From assembly GCF_014647975.1 (NCBI RefSeq), contig NZ_BMQF01000019.1, positions 62,001 to 126,000 on the forward strand: a stretch of 64,000 nucleotides of DNA, in the 5' to 3' direction. This DNA comes from Streptomyces fumigatiscleroticus (GTDB taxonomy: Bacteria > Actinomycetota > Actinomycetes > Streptomycetales > Streptomycetaceae). Shown piece by piece: positions 8,158 to 16,384 of the stretch; positions within the stretch are counted from its first letter, which is position 1; each line of letters starts with the position of its first letter. The notes under the pieces are model-generated. The model saw only the letters and a program-made list of their open reading frames with translations, did no database searches and was not told where the DNA came from. Made by a program: the position numbers and the translations under genes.

Positions 8158-8892
8158 TCAGGCCGCCGCTGCCGTCCCCGGGGCCACCGGCATCCCCGCC
8201 GTCCGGAACACCCGGCGTTCGGCGTCCACCGCGAACACCTCGCAGCCGGGGCGTGCGGCGGCCCACGCGATGCCCTCCGCGCCCAGCGCGAACGCCGCCG
8301 TGGCCACCGAGTCCGCCTCGGTCAGGGTGGGAGCCACCACGGTCATGCCGAGCAGCCCGGTGGCGGGGAGCCCGGTGCGCCCGTCGAGGATGTGGTCGCC
8401 GCGCTCGTAGCGGGCGGAGGTGGCGACCGCGGCGTCGGTGAGCTCCAGGACCGTGCAGAGCCGGTCGGCGTGTTCGGGATGGCGTACGCCCACGCGCCAG
8501 GGCCCGCCGGCGACGACCACGTCGCCGCCGGCGTTCAGGCAGAACCTGCGTGCCCCGGCCGCCGTCAGCAGCCCGGCCGCCCGCTGCACCGACCAGCCCT
8601 TCACCACCGCACAGGGGTCAAGACCCCGGCCCGGCAGCCGTACGTCGAACGCGCCGCCGGTCGCGAGCCGGTACTCCTCGCAGAGGTCCAGCACCTCCCG
8701 CAGGTCGGCGGAGACGTCGCGCACTTCGCCCCGGTCCAGCCGGGACACCTCGCTGTCGGGCCGGAAGGGGCTGAACCGCGCGTCGACCTCGCGCAGCCAG
8801 TCGAAGACGGCGTCCGCGGCCCGCTCGGGCACGTCCTCGTCGTCCACCCGCAAGGAGACCGGGAACCCCATCACCTGCTCGACGCGCCGCAT
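8158..8892 (-). CDS. apbE: FAD:protein FMN transferase (ApbE family)
   Basis: 244-residue ApbE-type enzyme. The family uses FAD to attach FMN covalently to Ser/Thr of a target protein. Visible motifs are DARFSPFRPDSEVSRLD, DPCAVVKGWSVQRAAGLL, the glycine-rich FCLNAGGDVVVAGG, and VVAPTLTEADSVATAAFALG near the C-terminus, where family metal ligands lie. No signal peptide is obvious, so the enzyme looks cytoplasmic, unlike many Gram-negative ApbE lipoproteins. I used ATG 8892, one base after the stop of the FMN-binding gene. That neighbour has the target motif and is the likely substrate. Confidence 0.9.
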   Translation of the reverse strand: MRRVEQVMGFPVSLRVDDEDVPERAADAVFDWLREVDARFSPFRPDSEVSRLDRGEVRDVSADLREVLDLCEEYRLATGGAFDVRLPGRGLDPCAVVKGWSVQRAAGLLTAAGARRFCLNAGGDVVVAGGPWRVGVRHPEHADRLCTVLELTDAAVATSARYERGDHILDGRTGLPATGLLGMTVVAPTLTEADSVATAAFALGAEGIAWAAARPGCEVFAVDAERRVFRTAGMPVAPGTAAAA

Positions 8893-8893
8893 C

Positions 8894-9295
8894 TCAGGCG
8901 CCCTTCGCGTCGAGGGCGGCCTGGAGGGACTCCTTGTAGCCGTCGCTGGTGATCGTCGCACCGGACACCGTGTCGATGTCCGCGCTCTGCGCCCGGAGCG
9001 TCTCCTCGATCAGCTTCGGCACCGCCGCCTGAGTCTGCGGATGATCCGGCTGCTGGAGCATCCGCACCGAGGCGATCTCTTCGCCCTGGAACACCACCTC
9101 CACCTGCACCGGACCCTTCTCCGTGTGCACGGTCGTGCCCTTGACGACCGTGCCGGAGGAGGAGCCGGACGGGGCGGACGCGGTGGGCGCCGGGGCGGCC
9201 CGGGCGGTGGACGTGGTCCCGGTGGACGGCTCGTAGCGCCAGACCGGGACCAGGCCCGCGACGGTCAGCACCAGGACGGGTATGGCTCGCTTCAC
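8894..9295 (-). CDS. Membrane-anchored FMN-binding domain protein
   Basis: 133-residue protein. An N-terminal hydrophobic segment (PVLVLTVAGLVPVW) and an Ala/Ser/Thr-rich linker place the domain outside the membrane. The FMN-binding domain ends with DTVSGATITSDGY, whose SGAT is the sequence modified by ApbE, with the Thr receiving FMN. It starts at GTG 9295; the purine-rich repeat just upstream (GAGGAAGAC) provides the ribosome binding site. It lies between the membrane oxidoreductase and apbE, so it is the likely electron carrier of this operon. Confidence 0.88.
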   Translation of the reverse strand: MKRAIPVLVLTVAGLVPVWRYEPSTGTTSTARAAPAPTASAPSGSSSGTVVKGTTVHTEKGPVQVEVVFQGEEIASVRMLQQPDHPQTQAAVPKLIEETLRAQSADIDTVSGATITSDGYKESLQAALDAKGA

Positions 9296-9341
9296 GGTGT
9301 CTTCCTCGTCTTCCTCGTCTTTCTCGTCTTCCTCGTCGCCC

Positions 9342-10685
9342 TCATCCGGCCAGGCTGAAGCGCTCGAAGTGGATCTGCCGCCTGGGGACGCCCAGTTCGC
9401 GCAGGCTGCCCAGGACCGCGTTCATCATCGGGGGCGGCCCGCACAGGAACACGTCCCGGTCGGCGATGTCCGGCACCAGCCGGGCCAGTTCGGCCGGGGC
9501 CAGCCGGTCGGGGACGGGCGGACCGGTCACCAGGTGCAGCTCGGCGCCCTTGGCGCGGGCGAGGTCGCTCAGCTCCTCGTACAGGACCGCGTCCCGGTCC
9601 GTGCCCACCCGGTAGATGACGACCGCGTGGCCGTCCAGGTCCTCCAGCAGGGCCCGGATCGGCGTGACGCCCACGCCGCCGGCGACGAGCACGGACTCCG
9701 GCCGGGTGCGGTGCAGCGTGGTGAAGGCGCCGTAGGGGCCCTCGGCGAAGACCCGGGTGCCGATACGGAGATGGCGCAGGCCGGCGGAGCCGGGGCCGGC
9801 GGCCTTGGCGGTCAGGCGCAGGGTACGGCCGTCGGGCGCGGCCGACAGGGAGAACGGGTTCGCCTGCCACCAGCGGTCCTTGGTGAGGAACCGCCACAGG
9901 AAGAACTGGCCCGCGCGGGCGGGCAACCGGTCCAGGTCACGGCCGGTGACGTAGACGGAGACGACGTTGTCGGACTCGGGGACGACCGCCGAGACACGCA
10001 GTCGGTGGCGCCGGTTGCGCCACAGCGGCAGCACCAGCCGGCCCGCGCACACCGAGCCGAGGGCGAGGCCCCACAGCGCGTACCAGTACGCCGTCGCCAC
10101 GGACGAGGAGGTGAAGGTGGTGCCGACGGCGACCTGGTGGGTGAAGGCCAGCACCACGGCGACGTAGGTGTACAGGTGGATGAAGTGCCAGGTCTCGTAC
10201 GCCAGCCGGCGGCGGGCCCAGCGGGCGGAGACGGCGCCGACGACGAGGATCAGCACCAGCGCGACGACCGCGCGCAGCACGCCCTCGACGGTCTCGGCGA
10301 GGTCGACGAGCTGGTCCACCGGGCCCATGGACGAGGACCGGGCGTAGCCGAAGGTGATGAAGACCACGTGTCCGACCAGCGTCCACAGCAGGCCGAAGCC
10401 GGTCCAGCGGTGCCAGTCGGTGAGCCGGTCCATGCCGATGCGCCGGTCGAACCAGGGCAGCCGGGCGACGAGCAGCAGCTGGAAGGCCATGAGCAGGGCC
10501 CCGTACAGGCCGAGGAGCCGCCCGAGCACGATCAGGGCGTTGGAGGCGAAACCGGCCTGGACGAAGAAGACGGCCACGACGGCCGCGTTGGCGGCCAGTA
10601 CCGCGTACAGGCCGGTACGGGCCACCACCTTGGGACGGAGGCCCGCCGTGGGGGGCGGTGGCTGGACACGGGGGACGGTGGTCAC
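9342..10685 (-). CDS. Ferric-reductase-like transmembrane flavoprotein (heme b + FAD/NAD domains)
   Basis: 447-residue protein. The N-terminal half has about six hydrophobic helices with His residues suited to binding heme (DWHRWTGFGLLWTLVGHVVF, TWHFIHLYTYVAV). The C-terminal half is a ferredoxin-reductase-type module: WRFLTKDRWWQANPFSLSAA (FAD), VLVAGGVGVTPIRALLEDL (NAD) and VFLCGPPPMMNAV. Together they would move electrons from NAD(P)H across the membrane. Start chosen at GTG 10685, which has AGGAG upstream. It leads the operon with the FMN-binding protein and apbE; the natural acceptor is unknown. Confidence 0.88.
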   Translation of the reverse strand: MTTVPRVQPPPPTAGLRPKVVARTGLYAVLAANAAVVAVFFVQAGFASNALIVLGRLLGLYGALLMAFQLLLVARLPWFDRRIGMDRLTDWHRWTGFGLLWTLVGHVVFITFGYARSSSMGPVDQLVDLAETVEGVLRAVVALVLILVVGAVSARWARRRLAYETWHFIHLYTYVAVVLAFTHQVAVGTTFTSSSVATAYWYALWGLALGSVCAGRLVLPLWRNRRHRLRVSAVVPESDNVVSVYVTGRDLDRLPARAGQFFLWRFLTKDRWWQANPFSLSAAPDGRTLRLTAKAAGPGSAGLRHLRIGTRVFAEGPYGAFTTLHRTRPESVLVAGGVGVTPIRALLEDLDGHAVVIYRVGTDRDAVLYEELSDLARAKGAELHLVTGPPVPDRLAPAELARLVPDIADRDVFLCGPPPMMNAVLGSLRELGVPRRQIHFERFSLAG

Positions 10686-10846
10686 GGGACGGCAGCTCCT
10701 GAGTCGGGGTGGGGGGTCGTGCACCACCGAGCTTCGCGGGCGGGGGCTGTCGTTTTCCTGTCGGACGACTTTCAAGTGGTTATCGATCGCGGTACGGCGG
10801 GTCCCCGGCCGGCCACCCCGCCCGGCCCGTGCAGCACTATGAGCGG

Positions 10847-11545
10847 GTGGACAAAGTACGACTCCTCGTCGTGGACGACGACCCGCCGATCGCCGACCTG
10901 GTGGCGACGGTCGCCCGCTACGAGGGCTGGGAGGCGGCCACCGCCAACTCGGGTGAGGAGGCGCTGAGCCGCGCCGCCGACTTCCACCCGGACATCGTGG
11001 TGCTCGACCTGATGCTGCCCGACCTCGACGGCTTCGGTGTGCTCGACCGGCTGCGCCGCTCCGGCACGATGGTGCCGGTGGTGTTCCTCACCGCCCGGGA
11101 CGCGGTCGCCGACCGGGTGGCCGGGCTGACCCGGGGCGGCGACGACTACCTGGTCAAGCCGTTCGCGGTGGAGGAGCTGATGGCCCGGCTGCGGACCGTG
11201 CTGCGGCGCAGCGCCGGGCCCGGCTTCCCGCGGTCGGTGCTGCGGGTCGGCGATCTGACGATGGACGAGGACACCCGTCAGGTGCGGCGCGGCGAGCGGC
11301 TGCTGTCGCTGACCCCCACCGAGTACGAGGTGCTGCGCTATCTGATGCGCAAGTCGCCGACCGTGCTGACCAAGGCGCAGATCCTGGACCACGTGTGGGA
11401 GTACGGCTTCGGCGGGCGCTCCAACGTGGTCGAGCTGGTCGTCAGCCGGCTGCGCCGCAAGCTCGACGAGGGCGACGACGGCGGGGAGCCGCTGATCCAC
11501 ACCGTGCGCGGCTTCGGGTATGTGATCCGGCAGGCGGGCCGGTGA
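10847..11545 (+). CDS. OmpR-family response regulator
   Basis: 232-residue regulator. The receiver starts VRLLVVDDDPP, the phosphorylation site is in VVLDLMLPDLDGFG, and the conserved Lys is in YLVKPFAVEEL. The C-terminal winged helix includes LLSLTPTEYEVLRYLMRKS and VVSRLRRKLDEG. It starts at GTG 10847; there is no clear ribosome binding site, but CACTAT ends six bases earlier, suggesting a leaderless message. It is coupled to the kinase gene and divergent from the ferric-reductase-like operon, a plausible but untested target. Confidence 0.93.
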   Translation: MDKVRLLVVDDDPPIADLVATVARYEGWEAATANSGEEALSRAADFHPDIVVLDLMLPDLDGFGVLDRLRRSGTMVPVVFLTARDAVADRVAGLTRGGDDYLVKPFAVEELMARLRTVLRRSAGPGFPRSVLRVGDLTMDEDTRQVRRGERLLSLTPTEYEVLRYLMRKSPTVLTKAQILDHVWEYGFGGRSNVVELVVSRLRRKLDEGDDGGEPLIHTVRGFGYVIRQAGR

Positions 11546-13002
11546 TCGGGCGGCTGCGGCGCGCGTACGGCAGGCTGCGTCTCGGCACCCGGCTGGCGCT
11601 CGGTCTGGGAGCGCTGTCGCTGCTGGTGTTCGCCGTGGTCGGCACGGCGCTGACCACGTACATGCGGGACTATCTGGAGCGCCAGCTGGGCGAGCAGATG
11701 AAGCTGGTCCAGGTCGTGCAGACCAAGGACGCCGCCGAGCACGGCACCGTGCAGCGCCAGCCGTACTACGGCTGGTACACGGCGGTGTACGACGTCAGCG
11801 ACGGCTCGGCGGTGCTGCGCAGGCCGGCCGACGTACCGTCCGACACCGCTCCGCTCACCGCGCTCGCCCGGGCGAGGGCGGACGCGGACACCGAGATCGT
11901 GCGCACCGAGCGGATCGACGGAGCGGGTCTGTACCGGCTGCGGGCCTGCGCGGTCCGGCCCGGAGTGGTCCTGGTCAGCGCCGCGCCCATGGCCGACATC
12001 GAGGACACCGTGGACCGGCTGATCATGGTGCAGGTGGTCGCGTTCGGGCTGGCGCTGCTGTCGCTGGTGCTGTTCGGCCGGGCGATGCTGCGGCGCGGCC
12101 TGAAGCCGCTGAGCGACATGGCGCACACCGCGCACGGCATCGCCTCGCACGATCTGAGCGAGTCGGCGGCGCGGCTGCCGCTGCGCGCCGACAGCCCCGG
12201 CGGCGGCCCGGAGGTGGAGGAGCTGCGCACGGCGTTCAACACGATGCTGGAGCACATCGACGACTCGCTCGCGGTCCGCGCGGAGGCGGAGCAGCGGCTG
12301 CGCCGGTTCGTGGCGGACGCCTCCCACGAGCTGCGCACCCCGCTGATGTCGGTACGGGGCTACGCGGACCTGTTCCAGTACGCGGCCGCCAACGCGCCGG
12401 AGGAACGGGACAAGCACCTGGCGCGGCTGCGCGCGGAGGCCGCCCGGATGGGTGTCCTCCTGGACGACCTGCTGCTGCTCGCCCGGCTGGACGCCGCCGA
12501 GGCCCAGGCGCCGCTGCGCCCGGAGGACACCGATCTGGCGGAGCTGGTGCGGCAGGCGGCCGACGCCTTCCGCGCCGGTCACCCGGACCATCCCCTGACG
12601 GTGACGGCCGGTTCCGGTCCGGTGCGCCTGCGTCTGGATCCGCAGCGCGTCCGCCAGGTGCTGGACAACCTGCTCACCAACGCGGCCGTGCACACCCCGC
12701 CCGGCACCGAGGTGTCGGTGACGGTCTCCGTCACGCCGGACACGGCGCTGGTGCGGGTCGCCGACGCGGGGCCCGGCATTCCGGCCGCCGACCGGGAGCG
12801 GGTCTTCGACCGTTTCTACCGCGTCGACAAGGCCCGCAGCCGCGACCGCGGCGGCAGCGGCCTCGGCCTGGCGGTCGCCGCCTCCCTGGTGGGCGCGCAC
12901 GGCGGCACCATCGAGCTGAGCGGCGAACCGGGGGCGACGGTCTTCACCGTCGCCCTTCCGCTCAGCCCTCGTCCGGCGTCAGCCGCAGCGAGATCGAGTT
13001 GA
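11542..13002 (+). CDS. Membrane sensor histidine kinase
   Basis: 486-residue kinase partner of the preceding regulator; its GTG start overlaps the regulator stop by four bases. TM1 is near residues 16-38, an extracytoplasmic domain of about 110 residues follows, TM2 is near 155-178, then HAMP. The H-box is DASHELRTPLMSVRGYADL, the N-box VLDNLLTNAAVHTP, and the G-boxes are DAGPGIP and GGSGLGLAVA. The last 41 bases overlap the end of msrB, which is convergent. Confidence 0.94.
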   Translation: MIGRLRRAYGRLRLGTRLALGLGALSLLVFAVVGTALTTYMRDYLERQLGEQMKLVQVVQTKDAAEHGTVQRQPYYGWYTAVYDVSDGSAVLRRPADVPSDTAPLTALARARADADTEIVRTERIDGAGLYRLRACAVRPGVVLVSAAPMADIEDTVDRLIMVQVVAFGLALLSLVLFGRAMLRRGLKPLSDMAHTAHGIASHDLSESAARLPLRADSPGGGPEVEELRTAFNTMLEHIDDSLAVRAEAEQRLRRFVADASHELRTPLMSVRGYADLFQYAAANAPEERDKHLARLRAEAARMGVLLDDLLLLARLDAAEAQAPLRPEDTDLAELVRQAADAFRAGHPDHPLTVTAGSGPVRLRLDPQRVRQVLDNLLTNAAVHTPPGTEVSVTVSVTPDTALVRVADAGPGIPAADRERVFDRFYRVDKARSRDRGGSGLGLAVAASLVGAHGGTIELSGEPGATVFTVALPLSPRPASAAARSS

Positions 13003-13369
13003 TGCAGTACCGCTGGTCCGTCGGGGTCGGGTAGCCCTCCCCCTCGAAGACGTGCCCGAGGTGCGAGCCGCAGCGGGCGCAGCGCACCTCCGTGCGCACC
13101 ATCCCGTGCGAGCGGTCCTCGATCAGCTCGACGGCGTCGGTCTCCTTCGGGTCGAAGAAGCTCGGCCAGCCGCAGTGGGACTCGAACTTGGTGTCCGAGG
13201 TGAACAGTTCGGCGCCGCAGGCGCGGCAGGAATAGACGCCCTTGGTCTTGGTGTCGGTGTACTCACCGGTGAACGCGGGCTCCGTGGCGGACTGGCGCAG
13301 CACGGCGTATTCGGCCGGGGACAGCTCCGCGCGCCACTGCTCGTCGGACTTCTCGACGTCGTACGGCAT
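12962..13369 (-). CDS. msrB: Peptide-methionine (R)-S-oxide reductase MsrB
   Basis: 135-residue cytoplasmic repair enzyme that reduces the R-epimer of methionine sulfoxide in proteins. Zinc ligands are the two CxxC pairs (C48/C51 in SCRACG, C97/C100 in CARCG). The catalytic Cys is C122 in RYCINSISL, and HCGWPSFF is the usual substrate loop. The length is normal. It sits 11 bp downstream of murC on the same strand, and its 3' end overlaps the convergent histidine kinase gene by 41 bp. Confidence 0.95.
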   Translation of the reverse strand: MPYDVEKSDEQWRAELSPAEYAVLRQSATEPAFTGEYTDTKTKGVYSCRACGAELFTSDTKFESHCGWPSFFDPKETDAVELIEDRSHGMVRTEVRCARCGSHLGHVFEGEGYPTPTDQRYCINSISLRLTPDEG

Positions 13370-13380
13370 GGCTCGACCCC

Positions 13381-14769
13381 TTACTCGGACAGACGGTCCA
13401 GGATGTGCGGGCCCAGGTCTGTCACGTCACCCGCGCCCATGGTGAGAACAAGATCCCCCGGCTTCGCCATTCCCGCGACCACCGCCGGCACCTCGGCCTT
13501 GTCGTGGACGGCCGTCACGTCGGCGCCCGCGGCCCGGGCCGCCTCGATGATCAGGTCGCTGGTGACGCCGGGGATCGGGTCCTCGCGGGCCGGGTAGATG
13601 TCCAGCACGGCCGACGCGTCCGCCAGGGCCAGGGCCTGGCCCATCTCCTTGCCCAGCTCCTGGGTGCGGGAGAACAGGTGGGGCTGGAAGACGACCAGGA
13701 TCCGGGCGTCGCCGGCGGCCCCGCGCATCGCCTCCAGGTCGGCGGTCATCTCGGTCGGGTGGTGGGCGTAGGAGTCGATCACCTGGACGCCCGCCGCCTC
13801 GCCCTTGAGCTGGAGGCGCCGCTTGACGCCGGTGTAGGCGGCCAGCGCGGGCGCCAGCTCGGCGGCCGGGACGCCCAGGGCCGCGCCCGCCGCGAGGGCG
13901 GCGACCGCGTTGGACGCGTAGTGACGGCCGGGGACGGAGACGGTGAAGGCGATCTCGGTGCCGTCCAGCACGACGGTCACCTCGCTCTTCAGGCCCTGCG
14001 GGACGACGGAGACGATCCGCACGTCGGCGTCCTCGGACTCGCCGTACGTCACCGTCCGCACCGATCCGGCCAGCCGCCGCGTCAGCTCCCGCGCCCCCTC
14101 GTGGTCCGCCGAGATCACCAGCGTGCCGCCGGGCACGATACGGGCGGCGAAGGTCTGGAACGACTCGTGGATCTCCTCCATCGAGGCGTAATTGGCGTGG
14201 TGGTCCAGCTCGACGTTGAGGACGATGGCGACCTCGGGCGCGTACTTGTGGAAGCTGCGGTCCGATTCGTCCGCCTCGGCGACGAAGATCTCGCCCTCGC
14301 CGTGCAGGGCGTTGGAACCGGGCGCGTCCAGGTCGCCGCCGATCGCGTACGACGGCTTCAGGCCCAGCTCGCTCAGGGCGACGGCGAGCATCGAGGTGGT
14401 GGTGGTCTTGCCGTGGGTGCCGGCCACCGCGATCGGGCGCAGACCGTCCATCAGGGCGGCGAGCGCGTCGGAGCGGTGCACCACCGGGATGCCCAGCTCG
14501 GCGGCGCGGACCAGCTCCGGGTTGTCCTCGCGGATCGCCGAGGAGACGACCACGCAGCTGGCGTCGTCGGCGAGGTGCTCCGCCGCGTGCCCGACATGCA
14601 CCGTCGCGCCCAGGGCGCGCAGGGCCCGCGCGGTGGCGGAGTCCTTGGCGTCGCTGCCCGCCACCTTCGCCCCGCGCTGGGCGAGGATCTTCGCGATGCC
14701 CGACATTCCGGCGCCGCCGATGCCGATGAAGTGCGGTCGGTCCATGGCGGTAGGAAGGCCGGGTGCCAT
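13381..14769 (-). CDS. murC: UDP-N-acetylmuramate--L-alanine ligase MurC
   Basis: 462-residue cytoplasmic ligase that adds L-alanine to UDP-MurNAc with ATP, the first peptide step of peptidoglycan synthesis. The N-terminal nucleotide-binding motif is HFIGIGGAGMSGIA, the P-loop AGTHGKTTT, and IDSYAHHPTEM lies in the C-terminal domain. A good GGGAGAG site precedes ATG 14769. It is outside the main division/cell-wall cluster, with msrB behind it and a small unknown gene ahead, separated by a hairpin. Confidence 0.96.
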   Translation of the reverse strand: MAPGLPTAMDRPHFIGIGGAGMSGIAKILAQRGAKVAGSDAKDSATARALRALGATVHVGHAAEHLADDASCVVVSSAIREDNPELVRAAELGIPVVHRSDALAALMDGLRPIAVAGTHGKTTTTSMLAVALSELGLKPSYAIGGDLDAPGSNALHGEGEIFVAEADESDRSFHKYAPEVAIVLNVELDHHANYASMEEIHESFQTFAARIVPGGTLVISADHEGARELTRRLAGSVRTVTYGESEDADVRIVSVVPQGLKSEVTVVLDGTEIAFTVSVPGRHYASNAVAALAAGAALGVPAAELAPALAAYTGVKRRLQLKGEAAGVQVIDSYAHHPTEMTADLEAMRGAAGDARILVVFQPHLFSRTQELGKEMGQALALADASAVLDIYPAREDPIPGVTSDLIIEAARAAGADVTAVHDKAEVPAVVAGMAKPGDLVLTMGAGDVTDLGPHILDRLSE

Positions 14770-14824
14770 GCGTGATCTCTCCCAGGGGTGCGACGGTGTG
14801 TACGTCGTCGGTCGGTGTCTTGGC

Positions 14825-14850
14825 GCCGCGCCCCCGCCGGGGAGCGCGGC
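14825..14850 (-). terminator. Hairpin between the small unknown gene and murC
   Basis: GCCGCGC (14825-14831) pairs with GCGCGGC (14844-14850), extended by CCCC/GGGG inside with a 1-base bulge and a 3-base loop. It starts only a few bases after the stop of the upstream gene (14857). Confidence 0.6.
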
Positions 14851-14856
14851 CCCAGC

Positions 14857-15330
14857 CTAAGCCTTGCTGTGGGAGAACAGCTTCAGCACCGGTACGCCGA
14901 CCTTGTGCCGGGCGCGGGAGGCCCAGTCCCGGTGGAAGAACTCCTCCACGTAGTGCGGGTCGGTCAGCACGATCACCTCGTCGGCGCCGACCTCGTCGAC
15001 CAGGGACTTCAGCGCGTCCAGCGGATGGTCCTCGACCAGGCGCCCCGCGGCCTCGCTGCCGGCCGCGTGCAGGGCGGTCAGGGAGACCTCCAGGGCCCGC
15101 TGCCCCTCGCTCTTGGCCTCGTCGCCCTCGGGGGTCTCGCCCTCCCGGGCCGCCTCGTCGAGTTCGCCGAGCGCGATGTCGTCGATGGCCCGCAGCAGGC
15201 GGTCCGCCTGGTCGCCGCGCGGCTGGAGCAGCACCTGGAAGGAGACCGGCTCGTTCCCGTGCAAGGTGGTGACGAACTCCACGTCGGCGGACGTCAGGGC
15301 CTTCTCGATCATCAATACGCTGGTGAACAC
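14857..15330 (-). CDS. Conserved hypothetical protein (small alpha/beta, stress-protein-like pattern)
   Basis: 157 residues with alternating strand/helix segments: EFVTTLHGNEPVSFQVLL, DRLLRAIDDIALGEL and ADEVIVLTDPHYVEEFFHRD, ending VGVPVLKLFSHSKA. The DEVIVLTDPH stretch and the overall alternation resemble UspA-type folds, but I see no clear ATP-binding motif, so this is only a structural guess. I chose GTG 15330 (VFTSVLMIEKAL), which has GAAGGAGAAG upstream. It lies directly before murC on the same strand with a hairpin between. Confidence 0.7.
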   Translation of the reverse strand: MFTSVLMIEKALTSADVEFVTTLHGNEPVSFQVLLQPRGDQADRLLRAIDDIALGELDEAAREGETPEGDEAKSEGQRALEVSLTALHAAGSEAAGRLVEDHPLDALKSLVDEVGADEVIVLTDPHYVEEFFHRDWASRARHKVGVPVLKLFSHSKA

Positions 15331-15519
15331 CGGGCGCCCCTTCTCCTTCGAGGGCCCGCGGGCCCTGAACTCCGCATGGGCCTGCCAGGCCCTGCGGAAA
15401 CCATCCTGCCCCGTTACCGCACGGGTACTGCCGGAATTAGTGTGCCCGTCGCCAACCAAACGGAACGGGATATTCCGCCGATGGCCGCCCCCCGCCCCGG
15501 GGCGTGACGCCGGGGAGCC

Positions 15520-16347
15520 TCAGTCCCTGCCGTACCGGCTGAAGAGGAACCCCTCCTCCTCCAGCAGCGACACCAGCGCGAACCGCCGCGGGACGGTGAC
15601 GGCGGGGCCCCCGGCGATGCGCTGCGCGCCGCCGGCGGTGAGCATCGGGGAGACGGTCAGGCACAGCTCGTCCAGGACTCCGGCCGCCACCATCTGCCCC
15701 AGCAGCCGCGGCCCGCCCTCGGTCAGCAGCCGGGTGTGGCCGAGGCCGGCCAGGGCCCCCACCGCCCGGGCGGGATCCACCCCGGCGCCGTCGCCGGCGA
15801 TCACCACCCGGGCGCCCGCCTTCTCGGCGGCCGCGACACGGTCGCGGGGCGCCGCGGCGCCCGTCAGGATCAGGGTGGGCGCCAGCGGGGAGGTGAACAG
15901 GGGCAGGGAGAAGTCCAGCTCCAGACTGGCGGTGACCACCGCGATCACCGGTGCCGGAGCCTGCCCGGCCGCCTCGCGCAGGGCCGCGAACTCGGCCCGT
16001 GCGCGGGCCGGCCGGTACCCCTCCTGCCGTACCGTCTCCGCGCCGACCACCACCACGTCCGCCAGCGCCCGCAGGGTGCCGAAGATCCGCATGTCGGCCG
16101 CGCTGGAGATGGGCTGCGAGCGGCCCTCGTGCTGGGCGGCCCCGTCCAGCGTGGACACCATGTTCGCCCGCAGCCAGGGGCGGGGCGGACCGCCGGGAGC
16201 GGGCTCGGGGTAGGCGTAGGCGGCGGCCAGCTCGGCGAGACTCCACTCGCGGTCGGCCGCGTCCGCGCCGAGGCCGGCACCGGCCTCGGCGGTCCTGCCC
16301 GGGGCCCGGAGCGCTGTCTGGTCGGTCACAGGGAACAGGCGTCGCAT
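15520..16347 (-). CDS. RibD C-terminal-type pyrimidine reductase family protein
   Basis: 275-residue cytoplasmic protein with the RibD_C/dihydrofolate-reductase-like fold. Landmarks are RANMVSTLDGAAQHEGRSQP, DMRIFGTLRALADVVVVGAE, RLLTEGGPRLLGQMVAAG and LTVSPMLTAGGAQRIAGG. The family reduces the ribosylamino-pyrimidine of riboflavin synthesis with NADPH, but this stand-alone version lacks the RibD deaminase domain and is not beside other rib genes, so its true substrate is open. It is divergent from zapE with 37 bp between their start codons. Confidence 0.82.
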   Translation of the reverse strand: MRRLFPVTDQTALRAPGRTAEAGAGLGADAADREWSLAELAAAYAYPEPAPGGPPRPWLRANMVSTLDGAAQHEGRSQPISSAADMRIFGTLRALADVVVVGAETVRQEGYRPARARAEFAALREAAGQAPAPVIAVVTASLELDFSLPLFTSPLAPTLILTGAAAPRDRVAAAEKAGARVVIAGDGAGVDPARAVGALAGLGHTRLLTEGGPRLLGQMVAAGVLDELCLTVSPMLTAGGAQRIAGGPAVTVPRRFALVSLLEEEGFLFSRYGRD

Positions 16348-16370
16348 GCCGTGCAGTCTGACATGCCCTT

Positions 16371-16376
16371 TAGCAT
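16371..16376 (+). promoter_or_regulatory. -10 element of zapE (probable leaderless start)
   Basis: TAGCAT fits TANNNT and ends eight bases before GTG 16385, so transcription should begin at or next to the start codon. No clear -35 is visible. Confidence 0.5.
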
Positions 16377-16384
16377 GGGGAACC

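Noticed and set aside
9282..9345. Repeated TCCTCGTCT tract between the FMN-binding and ferric-reductase-like genes, considered as a regulatory repeat
   Set aside because: On the coding (minus) strand it is a GA-rich tract that simply supplies the ribosome binding site; no symmetric or spaced operator is evident.
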